Below are positions 26,265-37,717 of a DNA stretch of 64,000 bases, piece after piece. The notes below the pieces were generated by a model that was not told the DNA's origin, searched no databases, and saw only the letters and a list, made by a program, of their open reading frames with translations. Location of the stretch: assembly GCA_009772935.1 (NCBI GenBank), contig WOUR01000010.1, positions 1-64,000 of the forward strand, given 5' to 3'. How positions within the stretch are numbered: position 1 is the first letter of the stretch; the number at the start of each line of letters is the position of its first letter. The translations under genes and the position numbers were made by a program. The stretch comes from Rhodospirillaceae bacterium (GTDB taxonomy: Bacteria; Pseudomonadota; Alphaproteobacteria; Reyranellales; Reyranellaceae).

Positions 26265-27326
26265 CTAAGGATTGACCTTCCAGATCACCCTGATCGTGGG
26301 ACCACTGAGCAAGACGATCACGATATCTCTTTCGGGATCGACAAGGGCCAATGAATGGAGGTTTTCCGGACGATCATGGATCGGATCGACCGGATCATAC
26401 TCGATCAATTCTCCCCTGTATTCGATGGTGCCGGCAATCAGATGGCGCCTTTCACGGCGGATGCTTCCAAAACCAACGACATCTGCCGCATCGACCAGCG
26501 TCAGCCTGTACGACCTCCCGGGCCCATCGAAGAATTCAGTGGCGCCGCCAAATGGCTCGTCCACTCTCCAGGCATTGCCACCGCGGTAAGTCAGAGCACC
26601 GCGTAACCGCGATCCGGGCAGAGCCCAGAATCGCTTCCATGTCGCGACATCGATGCCAACGATGCTGGGCTTGGCAAGATTGCCAATAATGGGTCCAAAC
26701 AAGGGATCAGACCTAAAGGCCGAACTCTGCAGGAATGTTCCACCCATTGCTCCGAACAGCATGGGCTTTGGCAGGCTCCAGCCGAACTGGCGAATTTCTT
26801 CGTATCTGGCGGGCCCGCCACGAGCATGCAGATTGCCGCCGGCGAGGATCTTGGCGACGTCGATGGGGCCATCTTCAATCGGCTTCACCTGCCCAGTGAC
26901 CTTACAATCCAGAATGGGTTGGTCGGTCGGGCAGTCACGACCGTTCTGTGCCGGGCCGGCGTAGCCGGTCATCACCCTGGGCTCATCGAGTGAATCGAGG
27001 ACATGATAGATCACACGAGGCCAATCCTGCGGGTATCGGAGCAAGTCAGAGAGGACCTCGTACTCAACGCCAAGCCCCTGTCCATCAGGCAGCCGCAGAT
27101 AGACGGTGTCGAAGGGCGATTGGACGCTTCGAACTCCGGGTCCAGGCCGGAAATCCCAGTGCCAAACGGCAGGCAATATCCATTCAGCGGATGTCGGCTG
27201 TCCATCGACCGTCGTCTCGATGGCGACCTTGATGCGGGGAACGATGCCGTCTTTCTGATCGATGTCGAAGAAAAGGAAAGCCACCGCGACGAACACGCAG
27301 ATGGCGATGGCTCCCCTGCCGAGCAA
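26265..27326 (-). CDS. Unknown protein with N-terminal membrane anchor
   Basis: A 353-residue protein I do not recognise. The start is a hydrophobic stretch (AIAICVFVAVAFLFF, about 6-20) that looks like an uncleaved membrane anchor. The rest is soluble and probably extracytoplasmic, with many Trp/Pro/Gly residues and two cysteines about ten residues apart (GRDCPTDQPILDCKV). The C-terminal half looks beta-rich (GTIEYRGELIEYDPVDP and LVDPERDIVIVLLSGPTIRVIWKV). The TTG start follows the ivd stop by one base, implying translational coupling. Third codon positions are clearly less G/C-biased than in the flanking genes, suggesting a more recent origin or low expression. No motif supports a function. 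Confidence 0.7.
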   Translation of the reverse strand: MLGRGAIAICVFVAVAFLFFDIDQKDGIVPRIKVAIETTVDGQPTSAEWILPAVWHWDFRPGPGVRSVQSPFDTVYLRLPDGQGLGVEYEVLSDLLRYPQDWPRVIYHVLDSLDEPRVMTGYAGPAQNGRDCPTDQPILDCKVTGQVKPIEDGPIDVAKILAGGNLHARGGPARYEEIRQFGWSLPKPMLFGAMGGTFLQSSAFRSDPLFGPIIGNLAKPSIVGIDVATWKRFWALPGSRLRGALTYRGGNAWRVDEPFGGATEFFDGPGRSYRLTLVDAADVVGFGSIRRERRHLIAGTIEYRGELIEYDPVDPIHDRPENLHSLALVDPERDIVIVLLSGPTIRVIWKVNP

Positions 27327-27327
27327 G

Positions 27328-28500
27328 TCAGGCGGTCTCGGCGAACAGCTCGCGGCCGATCAGCATGCGGCGGATCTCGCTGGTGCCGGCGCCGATCTCG
27401 TAGAGCTTGGCGTCGCGTAACAGGCGGCCGGTCGGGTAGTCGTTGATGTAGCCGTTGCCGCCGAGCAGCTGGATGGCGTCGAGCGCCACCATCGTGGCCT
27501 TCTCGGCGGCATAGAGGATCGCGCCGGCCGAATCCTTGCGCGTGGTCTGGCCGCGGTCGCAGGCCTTGGCCACGGCGTACACATACGCCTTGCAGGCGTT
27601 CATCGTCGTGTACATGTCGGCGAGCTTGCCCTGCACCAGCTGGAACTCGCCGATCGCCTGGCCGAACTGCTTGCGCTCGTGGACATAGGGCACGACGATG
27701 TCCATCGCCGCCTGCATGATGCCGATGGGTCCCGCCGCCAGCACGGCGCGCTCGTAGTCGAGCCCGCTCATCAGCACGTTGACGCCCTTGCCCACCGCGC
27801 CCAGGACGTTCTCCTCGGGGATCTCGCAATCCTCGAAGACCAGCTCACCGGTCGAGGAGCCGCGCATACCCATCTTGTCGAGCTTTTGCGCGACCTTGAA
27901 CCCCTTGCGGTCGGTTTCGACGATGAAGGTCGTGATGCCGCGCGAGCCGGCCGAAGGATCTGTCTTGGCATAGACCACGATCAGCTGCGCGTCCGGACTG
28001 TTGGTGATCCACATCTTGGTGCCGTTCAGGACGTAGCGGTCGCCCTTCTTTTCGGCCCGCAGCTTCATCGACACGACGTCGGAACCGGCGCCCGACTCGC
28101 TCATGGCGAGGCTGCCGACATGCTCGCCGGAGATCAGCCTGGGCAGGAAGCGCTTCTTCTGCTCGTCGGTGCCGGTGCGCCGGATCTGGTTGATGCAAAG
28201 GTTGGAGTGCGCGCCGTAGCTCAGCCCGACCGCGGCCGAGGCACGGCTGATCTCCTCCACCGCGATGACATGCTCGAGATAGCCCAGGCCCGAGCCACCG
28301 AACTCTTCCTCGACGGTGATGCCGTGCAGGCCCAGCTCGCCCATCCTGGGCCACAGTTCGCGCGGGAACCGGTCGGTCTTGTCGATCTCGGCGGCGATCG
28401 GCGCCACCTCGGTCGAGGCGAAGCGCTGGACCTGGTCGCGCAGCGCGTCGGCGGTTTCACCCAGGCCAAAGTCGAACGGTGGCATCGCATTCGGGATCAT
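27328..28500 (-). CDS. ivd: Isovaleryl-CoA dehydrogenase
   Basis: An FAD-dependent acyl-CoA dehydrogenase (390 residues) of leucine breakdown, passing electrons to ETF. Family motifs: [55 protein letters not shown], and [41 protein letters not shown]. The glutamate that acts as catalytic base in isovaleryl-CoA dehydrogenases lies in [19 protein letters not shown]. That position, rather than the usual C-terminal one, supports the assignment. The rest of the leucine pathway is not adjacent, though a propionyl/acyl-CoA carboxylase lies about 5 kb away. An alternative ATG five codons downstream is possible. Confidence 0.93.
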   Translation of the reverse strand: MIPNAMPPFDFGLGETADALRDQVQRFASTEVAPIAAEIDKTDRFPRELWPRMGELGLHGITVEEEFGGSGLGYLEHVIAVEEISRASAAVGLSYGAHSNLCINQIRRTGTDEQKKRFLPRLISGEHVGSLAMSESGAGSDVVSMKLRAEKKGDRYVLNGTKMWITNSPDAQLIVVYAKTDPSAGSRGITTFIVETDRKGFKVAQKLDKMGMRGSSTGELVFEDCEIPEENVLGAVGKGVNVLMSGLDYERAVLAAGPIGIMQAAMDIVVPYVHERKQFGQAIGEFQLVQGKLADMYTTMNACKAYVYAVAKACDRGQTTRKDSAGAILYAAEKATMVALDAIQLLGGNGYINDYPTGRLLRDAKLYEIGAGTSEIRRMLIGRELFAETA

Positions 28501-28525
28501 GATCTGTCTTACCTATCGAGGGGCA

Positions 28526-28969
28526 TCAGGATTTGGGGTCAACCTTGACGTAGATTCGGATCAGCTTCCACTCGCCGTCCGACGGAATGAACTCCAGTTC
28601 AAATCGCAGGCGCGACGGTTCGGTGGGAAAACTGCCCTTCACCACCAGCTTCCCGTCCTCGTCGACGGCGGGCCGGGGATCGTAGGCCGGCGGCATGGCC
28701 GCGATGATGTCGAAGTCGGCGTTGTTCGTCTGGAACTCCCGGAACGTGGCCTTGAGCTTCTCGGGCGAGAACTGCTCGCGGAACGGCTTGGACAGTTTGG
28801 CATGAAGCACGGTGTAGTTGCCGGTCACGTTGGCATCGTTGAGGGTCAGCAGTGAACTCTTGACCAACGCTTCCAGCACGCGGCCGGAGGGCACCTTGTT
28901 CTGCGCCTGCACAACGGAAGCACCCAGCATCAGGGCGAATGCAGCGACCAGGCGGACGATTGCCGACAT
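28526..28969 (-). CDS. Small secreted protein of unknown function
   Basis: A 147-residue protein with a clear signal peptide (MSAIVRLVAAFALMLGASVVQAQ, cleavage about 22-23). The mature part is SLLTLNDANVTGNYTVLHAKLSKPFREQFSPEKLKATFREF followed by beta-rich sequence (LRFELEFIPSDGEWKLIRIYVKVDPKS). The ordering of an N-terminal helix pair then a curved sheet resembles NTF2-like folds, but this is only a structural impression. The ATG at 28969 is preceded by GGAGG at good spacing. The upstream frame continues as a shadow of mgtE. It sits between mgtE and ivd with short gaps (26 and 25 bp), so it is probably part of the maeB-mgtE transcript. Confidence 0.8.
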   Translation of the reverse strand: MSAIVRLVAAFALMLGASVVQAQNKVPSGRVLEALVKSSLLTLNDANVTGNYTVLHAKLSKPFREQFSPEKLKATFREFQTNNADFDIIAAMPPAYDPRPAVDEDGKLVVKGSFPTEPSRLRFELEFIPSDGEWKLIRIYVKVDPKS

Positions 28970-28995
28970 GAACGACCTCCGCCGGGAACGATACC

Positions 28996-30357
28996 TCAAA
29001 GCAGGAAGATCGTCGCCAGTCCGAGGAAGGTGAGAAACCCGGTCACGTCGGTAACCATCGTCAGGAACACCGTCGACGAGACGGCCGGATCGACGCCGAA
29101 CTTCTGCAGGCCGAGCGGAATCAGCGCGCCGGCCAGCGCCGCGGCCATGAGATTGCAGACCATGGAGGCGGCGATCACCGCGCCGAGCCGCCAGTCGTGG
29201 AAGATCAGGATTACGCCCATGGCCAACAGAAATGCGAACAAGAGTCCGTTGAGACTGCCGACCACCGCTTCCTTGGCGATGAAGCGCATCCCGTTGGCCG
29301 CGGTGAGCTCGCCCATCGCCAGGGCGCGCACGGTGACGGTGACGGTCTGGATGCCGGCATTGCCGCCCATCGACGCGACGATCGGCATGAGAGAGGCCAG
29401 GATCACGATCTTCTCGATCGTGTCTTCGAACCGGCTGATGACGAATGACGCGACAAGGGCGGTCGCGACGTTGATCAGCAGCCACGGCGCGCGCATCCGG
29501 GCCGTCGTCACAGTGTCGGCATGCATGTCGTCGGAGCCGACACCGCCCATCTTGAGCAGGTCTTCCTCGGCCTCCTCGTCGATCACGTCGACGACGTCGT
29601 CAACCATGATCACGCCCAACAGCCGCCCGTCATCGTCGACGACCGGGCAAGAGACCAGGTTCTTGTCGCGGAAGACGTGCGCCACCTCGGCCTGGTCGGC
29701 CATCGCCGGCAACGACGGGATGTCGGGGTCGACGATGTCGAGGATCGGGACAGGCCGCTTGGTGCGCAGCATGCGGCCGAGCGGCACCGAGCCGCGCAGG
29801 TGGCCGGACGCGTCGACGACGAAGATGTCGTAGACGTCGTCTGGCAGGTCCGTGGCTTCGCGACAATGGTCAATCACCTCGCCCACGGTCCAGGTGTCGG
29901 CCACCTTGACCAGCGAGCGCTGCATGAGGCGGCCCGCCGCGTCCTCGGGATAGGCCAGGGCGCGCTCGATATCGGCACGCTCGTCGGCGGGAATCTCCGC
30001 CAGGACCTCCTGCCGCTCCTCTTCCGTCAGATCCTCGAGGATGGTGGCCGCGTCGTCGGTCTCCAGCTCGCGGGCGGCGGCGGCAATCTCCTTGCTGTCG
30101 AGTTGCTCGAGGACATCCTCGAGAACTTCCTCGTCGAGTTCGGTCAGGGCCTCGGGATCGAGGTCGCCCTTGAGGATGCCGACCAGCTTGTCGCGTTCAT
30201 CCTCCGAGATCTGCTCGAGGATCGATGCCTGGCCGGTGGCGCTGAGGTTGCCCAGCAGCGCCCGCACATCCTCATGTCTGTCTTCGGTGAGCGCCGCCTC
30301 GACGCGCCGGACGAGTTCCGGCGTCACTTCGTCGAGGTGGTCGATCTCCCCGCTCAT
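28996..30357 (-). CDS. mgtE: Magnesium transporter MgtE
   Basis: A 453-residue Mg2+ channel. The N-terminal acidic helical MgtE-N domain (about 30-130) includes LLGNLSATGQASILEQISEDERDKL. Tandem CBS domains (about 135-255) contain VAHVFRDKNLVSCPVVDDDGRLLGVIMVDDVVDVI. Five C-terminal membrane helices follow (about 285-453), with MPIVASMGGNAGIQTVTVTVRALAMGEL and the final helices carrying VFLTMVTDVTGFLTFLGLATIF. The last motif includes the pore aspartate. The cytosolic domains act as the Mg2+ sensor in this family. The start overlaps the maeB stop by 4 bp, so expression is coupled to malic enzyme, which itself needs a divalent metal. Confidence 0.96.
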   Translation of the reverse strand: MSGEIDHLDEVTPELVRRVEAALTEDRHEDVRALLGNLSATGQASILEQISEDERDKLVGILKGDLDPEALTELDEEVLEDVLEQLDSKEIAAAARELETDDAATILEDLTEEERQEVLAEIPADERADIERALAYPEDAAGRLMQRSLVKVADTWTVGEVIDHCREATDLPDDVYDIFVVDASGHLRGSVPLGRMLRTKRPVPILDIVDPDIPSLPAMADQAEVAHVFRDKNLVSCPVVDDDGRLLGVIMVDDVVDVIDEEAEEDLLKMGGVGSDDMHADTVTTARMRAPWLLINVATALVASFVISRFEDTIEKIVILASLMPIVASMGGNAGIQTVTVTVRALAMGELTAANGMRFIAKEAVVGSLNGLLFAFLLAMGVILIFHDWRLGAVIAASMVCNLMAAALAGALIPLGLQKFGVDPAVSSTVFLTMVTDVTGFLTFLGLATIFLL

Positions 30358-32636
30358 CCACGCGCCTCGGCGAGTCGTTGCGCTTCGACCACGGCCAGCG
30401 CGGTCATGTTGAGGATGCCGCGCGCGGTAACCGACGGCGTGAGAACGTGTGCCGGAAGGTCGGTGCCCAGCAGGATCGGACCGATATGCAGCCCGTCGGC
30501 CGCCTCCTTCAGCAGATTGAAGGAGATGTTGGCGGCGTCCAGCGACGGGCAGACTACCAGGTTCGCCGGCTCCTTCAGCCTGGACCGCGGAAAGACACTG
30601 CTGCGGATATCGACGTCGAGCGCGGCGTCGCCATGCATCTCGCCATCGACTTCCAGGGTGGGTGCCCGCTGGTGAAGGATCTTCACCGCGGCCGCCATCT
30701 TCTTGGCCGACGCATGATCGGAGCTGCCGAAGCTCGAATGCGAAAGCAGCGCGACCTTGGGCTGTATGCCGAAGCGCAGCACCTCGTCGGCGGCCAGCAA
30801 CGTGATCTCGGCCAGAGTCTCGGGATCCGGATCGTAGTTCACGTAGGTGTCGGCGATGAACAGCGCGCGGGTCGGCATGACCAGCAGGCTCAGCGCCGCC
30901 ATGTTCTTCGCGCCCTCACGCAGGCCGATGACGTCGCGCACATGGGCTAGATGCGTGCGGAACCGGCCATAGGCGCCGGCGATCATCGCGTCGGCGTCGC
31001 CCAGCTTGACCGCCAGCGCCGCGATGAGCGTCGGGCTGGAACGCACCAGGTTGCGCGCCGTCGGCTCGGTGACGCCGCGCCGCTCCATCAGTTCGTGATA
31101 GGCACCCCAATATTTGTCGTAGCGCGGGTCGCTGGACGGATCGACCAGCTCGACATCGACGCCCGGCTGGAAGCGCAGGCCGAGCCGCTCGGCGCGCCGG
31201 CGCACGACTTCCGGACGGCCGATCAGGATCGGCCTGGCGATCCCCTCGTCGAGGATGATCTGCGCGGCACGCAGGACGCGATCATCCTCCCCGGCACTGA
31301 AGATCACCCGCTTGGGATCGGAGCGCGCCTGCGCGAACACCGGGCGCATGACCAGACCGGACTTGAAGACGAACTGGCTGAGCTGCTGCCGGTAGGCGTC
31401 GAAGTCGGTGATCGGCCGCGTGGCGACGCCGCTGTCCATGGCGGCCTTCGCGACGGCCGGCGCCAACTCGACGATCAGCCGCGGATCGAACGGCTTGGGG
31501 ATGATCTGGCTGGGACCGAAGCCGCCGGCCTGCTCGCCGAAAGCGCGCGCCACGACGTCGGACGGTTCCTTCCGCGCCAGCGCCGCAAGCGCCCGCACGC
31601 AGGCGATCTTCATCTCGTCGTTGACGGTCGTGGCCCCAACGTCCAGCGCGCCGCGGAAGATGTAGGGGAAGCACAGGACGTTGTTGACCTGGTTGGGATA
31701 GTCGCTGCGGCCGGTCGCCATGATGGCGTCGTCGCGCACGCCCGCGACGTCTTCCGGCGTGATCTCTGGATTGGGATTGGCGAGCGCGAAGATCAGCGGC
31801 CTGCTGGCCATCCGCGAGACCATGTCGGGCTTGAGGACGCCGGCGGCCGAGAGGCCCAGGAACACGTCGGCGCCGCCGATCACCTCGCCCAGCGTGCGGG
31901 CCTGAGTCTCGCGGGCATAGCGTTCCTTCCACGGGTCCATCAGCTCGTTGCGGCCCTTCCAGACCACGCCGGCGATGTCGGTGACCCACATGTTCTCGCG
32001 CGGCAGGCCGAGTTTCTCCAGCACGCCGAGGCAGGACAGGGCCGCCGCCCCCGCGCCGGACACGACGAGCTTCACCTTCGCGATGTCCTTGCCGACCAGC
32101 GACAGCGCGTTGAACAAGGCGGCGCCGACGATGATGGCGGTGCCGTGCTGATCGTCGTGGAACACCGGGATCTTCATGCGCTCGCGCAGCTTCTGCTCGA
32201 CGTAGAAGCACTCCGGCGCCTTGATGTCCTCGAGGTTGATGCCGCCGAAGGTCGGTTCGAGGGCCGCAACGATGTCCACGAGCTTGTCCTGGTCGAGTTC
32301 GGCCAGTTCGAGGTCGAAGACGTCGATGCCGGCGAACTTCTTGAAGAGGACGCCCTTGCCCTCCATCACCGGCTTGGCCGCCAGCGGTCCGATCGCCCCC
32401 AGCCCCAGCACCGCGGTGCCGTTGGTGACGACGGCGACCAGATTGGCACGGGAGGTGAGTTCGGCAGCCGTCGCCGGATCGCGCACGATCTCGTTGCAGG
32501 CGGCCGCCACGCCCGGCGAATAGGCCAGTGAAAGGTCGCGCTGGGTCGCCAGCGGCTTGGTCGGAACGACCTCGATCTTTCCGGGTCGCGGCAGGCGATG
32601 GTATCGGAGGGCGCTTTCGCTGAGTTCGTCCGCCAA
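30354..32636 (-). CDS. maeB: NADP-dependent malic enzyme (multimodular MaeB)
   Basis: A 760-residue fusion of a malic enzyme (about 1-430) with a phosphotransacetylase-like domain (about 430-760). The latter is generally regulatory rather than catalytic. The enzyme domain converts malate to pyruvate, CO2 and NADPH. Motifs: [73 protein letters not shown] and [21 protein letters not shown] chose the TTG at 32636, giving [23 protein letters not shown], because GAGGAGA lies just upstream and homologues start there. A TTG 17 codons earlier falls inside a terminator hairpin. The gene starts right behind the tRNA-Leu terminator (see findings). Confidence 0.94.
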   Translation of the reverse strand: MADELSESALRYHRLPRPGKIEVVPTKPLATQRDLSLAYSPGVAAACNEIVRDPATAAELTSRANLVAVVTNGTAVLGLGAIGPLAAKPVMEGKGVLFKKFAGIDVFDLELAELDQDKLVDIVAALEPTFGGINLEDIKAPECFYVEQKLRERMKIPVFHDDQHGTAIIVGAALFNALSLVGKDIAKVKLVVSGAGAAALSCLGVLEKLGLPRENMWVTDIAGVVWKGRNELMDPWKERYARETQARTLGEVIGGADVFLGLSAAGVLKPDMVSRMASRPLIFALANPNPEITPEDVAGVRDDAIMATGRSDYPNQVNNVLCFPYIFRGALDVGATTVNDEMKIACVRALAALARKEPSDVVARAFGEQAGGFGPSQIIPKPFDPRLIVELAPAVAKAAMDSGVATRPITDFDAYRQQLSQFVFKSGLVMRPVFAQARSDPKRVIFSAGEDDRVLRAAQIILDEGIARPILIGRPEVVRRRAERLGLRFQPGVDVELVDPSSDPRYDKYWGAYHELMERRGVTEPTARNLVRSSPTLIAALAVKLGDADAMIAGAYGRFRTHLAHVRDVIGLREGAKNMAALSLLVMPTRALFIADTYVNYDPDPETLAEITLLAADEVLRFGIQPKVALLSHSSFGSSDHASAKKMAAAVKILHQRAPTLEVDGEMHGDAALDVDIRSSVFPRSRLKEPANLVVCPSLDAANISFNLLKEAADGLHIGPILLGTDLPAHVLTPSVTARGILNMTALAVVEAQRLAEARG

Positions 32637-32652
32637 AGCTCTCTCCTCGCCT

Positions 32653-32699
32653 GAAAAACAAAAGGGCCGCCGGTTGGGATTTACCAACAGGCGGCGACC
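32653..32699 (-). terminator. Intrinsic terminator after tRNA-Leu, just before maeB
   Basis: Stem arms at 32664-32677 and 32684-32699 (core GCCGCC...TTGG against CCAA...GGCGGC, one mismatch). The minus-strand transcript then has a U-rich stretch (A-rich 32653-32663). It lies 30 nt past the tRNA 3' end and ends only 17 nt before the maeB start codon. Confidence 0.85.
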
Positions 32700-32729
32700 T
32701 CTCGTCTACCTTTTCATTCGAACCGGCGA

Positions 32730-32814
32730 TGGTGCGGCCAAGAAGACTCGAACTTCCACGCCTCGCGGCACTAGCACCTCAAGCTAGCGCGTCTACCAAT
32801 TCCGCCATGGCCGC
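32730..32814 (-). tRNA. tRNA-Leu (anticodon GAG)
   Basis: An 85-nt tRNA on the minus strand. The acceptor stem GCGGCCA (32808-32814) pairs with TGGCCGC (32734-32740), followed by discriminator A and an encoded CCA (32730-32732). The anticodon arm CTAGC-TTGAGGT-GCTAG gives anticodon GAG (Leu, CUC codons). The T-loop contains GTTCGAGTC, and there is a long class II variable arm, as expected for leucine. It is transcribed away from lipB towards maeB. Confidence 0.97.
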
Positions 32815-32832
32815 GCCGGTTCGATGGCGCGG

Positions 32833-32861
32833 GGGATACCAAATCGCCTCCCCAGTGGCAA
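32833..32861 (-). promoter_or_regulatory. Probable sigma-70 promoter of tRNA-Leu
   Basis: On the minus strand, TTGCCA (32856-32861) and TATCCC (32833-32838) are separated by 17 bases. Transcription would begin about 12 bases upstream of the mature tRNA 5' end. Confidence 0.55.
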
Positions 32862-32903
32862 GGCGGGCTTGCACGAAGGCCGGGAAGTGCCGATTTTGCC
32901 ACA

Positions 32904-33581
32904 ATGAACAGGCTCGAATGGCGCATCTCGGACAATGCCGTCCCCTATGACGAGGCCCTGGCGACGATGGAGACGCGGGTCGCCGACATCCGCGGCGGAC
33001 GGGCGGGCGAAATGGTCTGGCTGCTGGAGCATCCGCCGCTCTACACCGCCGGGACCAGCGCGCGCCCCCAGGACCTGCTGCAGCCCGCGCGCTTTCCGGT
33101 CCATGTCGCCGGGCGCGGCGGCCAATACACTTATCACGGCCCCGGCCAGCGGGTGGCGTATGCGATGCTCGACCTCAGGGCGCGCCGCCAGGACGTGCGC
33201 CGCTACGTCGCCGACCTCGAGGAATGGACGATCCGCACGCTCGGCCGCTTCAACGTGAAGGCCGAGCGGCGCGAGGGCCGAGTCGGTGTCTGGGTCGTGC
33301 GGCCGGACAAGCCGCCGCTGCCCGACGGCAGCCCACGCGAAGACAAGATCGCCGCCATCGGCGTGCGCATCCGCCACTGGGTCGCCTTCCACGGCATTTC
33401 GATCAATGTCGAGCCGGACCTTTCGCACTATGCGGGAATCGTTCCCTGCGGCATCGCCGACCATGGCGTCACCTCGCTGGTCGATCTCGGCCTGCCGGTG
33501 ACCCTGGCGGATCTCGACGCGGCGCTGGCGGAGACCTTCGAGGAAGTGTTCGGCGAGATCAGGCCGTCGGCCGCCGCGTAA
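32904..33581 (+). CDS. lipB: Octanoyltransferase LipB
   Basis: LipB (225 residues) moves the octanoyl group from ACP to lipoyl-dependent enzymes, the first step of lipoate formation. Motifs: [66 protein letters not shown] with the active-site lysine, and [15 protein letters not shown] with the catalytic cysteine that forms the thioester. The length is normal. It diverges from tRNA-Leu and its 3' end overlaps the convergent acylphosphatase gene by 23 bp. No LipA gene is in the window. Confidence 0.96.
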   Translation: MNRLEWRISDNAVPYDEALATMETRVADIRGGRAGEMVWLLEHPPLYTAGTSARPQDLLQPARFPVHVAGRGGQYTYHGPGQRVAYAMLDLRARRQDVRRYVADLEEWTIRTLGRFNVKAERREGRVGVWVVRPDKPPLPDGSPREDKIAAIGVRIRHWVAFHGISINVEPDLSHYAGIVPCGIADHGVTSLVDLGLPVTLADLDAALAETFEEVFGEIRPSAAA

Positions 33582-33840
33582 AACCCGATGGCAGAACGTC
33601 GAGGTCGACCGGCTCGACGTCGACCGCCTCGACCCGCGCGAGCGCCGGACCGCGGCGGCAGGCTTCGATCATCCGGCCAACCGCCTCGTCGTCACCCACC
33701 ACCAGCGCCTCGACCGAACCGTCGGTGCAGTTGCGCACCCAGCCGCTGAGGCCGAGCCGCTGGCCCGTGGCGACGGCCCAGTCGCGGTAGCCCACGCCCT
33801 GGACCCGGCCGGTGATCGCGAGTCGCGCCTGCAGCGACAT
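33559..33840 (-). CDS. acyP: Acylphosphatase
   Basis: A 93-residue ferredoxin-like enzyme hydrolysing acyl phosphates. The signature [15 protein letters not shown] carries the catalytic arginine. [23 protein letters not shown] carries the catalytic asparagine. It is the last gene of the carboxylase transcript, beginning 4 bp after the biotin-carboxylase subunit gene, a neighbourhood found in other alphaproteobacteria. Its 3' end overlaps lipB on the other strand. Confidence 0.95.
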   Translation of the reverse strand: MSLQARLAITGRVQGVGYRDWAVATGQRLGLSGWVRNCTDGSVEALVVGDDEAVGRMIEACRRGPALARVEAVDVEPVDLDVLPSGFTRRPTA

Positions 33841-33844
33841 CCGC

Positions 33845-35905
<2,061 letters not shown>

Positions 35906-35907
35906 GC

Positions 35908-36126
35908 TCACATTCCTTCTTTTCTGCGATCGAAGAAGCCCCTGGCCCACATTGCGTGAGCACCGATCAGGGGCAACCAGACGATGAGGACCCAGAGCCA
36001 CCACGGATACTGGCGGCTCACGATGAAATTCAGCGGGATGATCACGAGCAGCGCGAGAAGCCCGACCATCAGGTGCTTGCGCACGATCCGGCCGCGCCTC
36101 ATGCGCTCCTCGCGAGACAGGTGCAC
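35908..36126 (-). CDS. Small two-helix membrane protein between carboxylase subunits
   Basis: A predicted 72-residue protein with two membrane helices (HLMVGLLALLVIIPLNFIV and WWLWVLIVWLPLIGAHAMWA) and basic ends (RRGRIVRK, FFDRRKEG). This resembles small 2TM-domain proteins of unknown function. I take the GTG at 36126, with GGAAG upstream. The ATG at 36102, preceded by GAGGAG, is an alternative giving 64 residues. It begins about 10 bp after pccB and ends 2 bp before the pccA start codon, so it is translated with the carboxylase. A role in the carboxylase complex is possible but unsupported. Confidence 0.75.
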   Translation of the reverse strand: MHLSREERMRRGRIVRKHLMVGLLALLVIIPLNFIVSRQYPWWLWVLIVWLPLIGAHAMWARGFFDRRKEGM

Positions 36127-36136
36127 GTCGCTTCCG

Positions 36137-37669
36137 TCACAGGGGAACGTTGCCGTGCTTGCGCCACGGATTCTCGAGCTTCTTGGTCTCGAGCGTGGCC
36201 AGCGCCCGGCAGATGCGGCGGCGCGTGCCATGCGGCATGATCACGTCGTCGATGAAGCCGCGGTTGGCCGCCACGAACGGATTGGCGAACTTCTCGCGGT
36301 ATTCCTCGGTGCGCGCCGCGATCTTGTTGGCGTCGCCGACATCGGACCGGAAGATGATCTCGACCGCGCCCTTGGCGCCCATCACCGCGATCTCCGCGCC
36401 CGGCCAGGCATAGTTCACGTCGCCGCGCAGATGCTTGGACGCCATCACGTCATAGGCGCCGCCATAGGCCTTGCGGGTGATCACCGTCACCTTCGGCACG
36501 GTGGCCTCGGCATAGGCGTAGAGCAGCTTGGCGCCGTGCTTGATGATGCCACCGAACTCCTGCGTCGTGCCCGGCAGGAAGCCCGGCACGTCGACGAAGG
36601 TCACGATCGGAATGTTGAAGGCGTCGCAGAAGCGCACGAAGCGTGCGGCCTTGCGCGAGCTGTCGATGTCGAGGCAGCCCGCCAGCACCATCGGCTGGTT
36701 GGCCACGAACCCCACCGAGCGGCCGGCCATGCGGCCGAAGCCCACCACCATGTTGGCGGCCCATTCCGGCGACAGCTCGAAGAAATCGCCCTCGTCCACG
36801 ACCTTCAGGATCAGCTCCTTGATGTCGTAGGGTTTGTTCGGGTTCTCGGGCACCAGCGTATCCAACGAGAAATCGTCGCGATCGACCGGGTCGAGCGTGG
36901 TGCGGACCGGCGCCTTCTCGCGATTGTTCGAGGGCAGGAAGTCGACGAAACGGCGCAGCTGCAGCAGCGCCTCGATATCGTTCTCGTAGGCGAGATCGGC
37001 GACGCCCGACTTCTGCGTGTGCGTGAGTGCGCCGCCCAGCTCCTCCTGCGTCACCGTCTCGTGCGTGACGGTCTTCACGACGTCGGGGCCGGTGACGAAC
37101 ATGTAGGAGCTGTCCTTCACCATGAAGATGAAGTCGGTCATCGCCGGCGAGTAGACCGCGCCGCCGGCGCAGGGGCCCATGACCATCGAAATCTGCGGGA
37201 TCACGCCCGACGCCAGCACGTTGCGCTGGAAGACGTCGGCATAGCCTGCAAGCGAGTCGACACCCTCCTGGATGCGCGCGCCGCCCGAGTCGTTCAGGCC
37301 CAGCACCGGCGCGCCGACCTTCATCGCCATGTCCATGACCTTGCAGATCTTGGTGGCGTGCATGCCCGACAATGCCCCACCAAAGACCGTGAAATCCTGG
37401 CTGAAGACATAGACCAGGCGGCCGTTGATGGTGCCGTGGCCGGTGACCACGCCGTCACCCGGGATCTTCTGGTTCTCCATGCCGAAGTCGATCGAGCGGT
37501 GCTCGACGAACATGTCGTATTCCTCGAACGAACCCGGGTCGAGGAGCGCATCGATGCGCTCGCGGGCGGTCAGCTTGCCCTTGGCGTGCTGCGCCTCGAT
37601 ACGGCGTTCACCGCCGCCCAGACGCGCCGCTGCCCGCCTGCGCTCGAGTTCTTCCAACATTTTCTGCAT
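36137..37669 (-). CDS. pccB: Propionyl/acyl-CoA carboxylase, carboxyltransferase (beta) subunit
   Basis: A 510-residue carboxyltransferase moving CO2 from carboxybiotin to an acyl-CoA. Two crotonase-like halves are recognisable. The N-terminal half has [70 protein letters not shown] and [18 protein letters not shown]. The C-terminal half has [71 protein letters not shown] and the final [12 protein letters not shown]. This closely follows propionyl-CoA carboxylase beta subunits. It is in one transcript with the small 2TM gene, pccA and acyP. Confidence 0.95.
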   Translation of the reverse strand: MQKMLEELERRRAAARLGGGERRIEAQHAKGKLTARERIDALLDPGSFEEYDMFVEHRSIDFGMENQKIPGDGVVTGHGTINGRLVYVFSQDFTVFGGALSGMHATKICKVMDMAMKVGAPVLGLNDSGGARIQEGVDSLAGYADVFQRNVLASGVIPQISMVMGPCAGGAVYSPAMTDFIFMVKDSSYMFVTGPDVVKTVTHETVTQEELGGALTHTQKSGVADLAYENDIEALLQLRRFVDFLPSNNREKAPVRTTLDPVDRDDFSLDTLVPENPNKPYDIKELILKVVDEGDFFELSPEWAANMVVGFGRMAGRSVGFVANQPMVLAGCLDIDSSRKAARFVRFCDAFNIPIVTFVDVPGFLPGTTQEFGGIIKHGAKLLYAYAEATVPKVTVITRKAYGGAYDVMASKHLRGDVNYAWPGAEIAVMGAKGAVEIIFRSDVGDANKIAARTEEYREKFANPFVAANRGFIDDVIMPHGTRRRICRALATLETKKLENPWRKHGNVPL

Positions 37670-37717
37670 CTATATCTCCGGCCCTCGGTCAGTTTTCGGC
37701 CAATAACGCGATCACGT

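Noticed and set aside
30951..32531. 526-codon plus-strand frame opposite maeB
   Set aside because: Arg/Asp/His-rich shadow composition with no domain; maeB is full length on the other strand.
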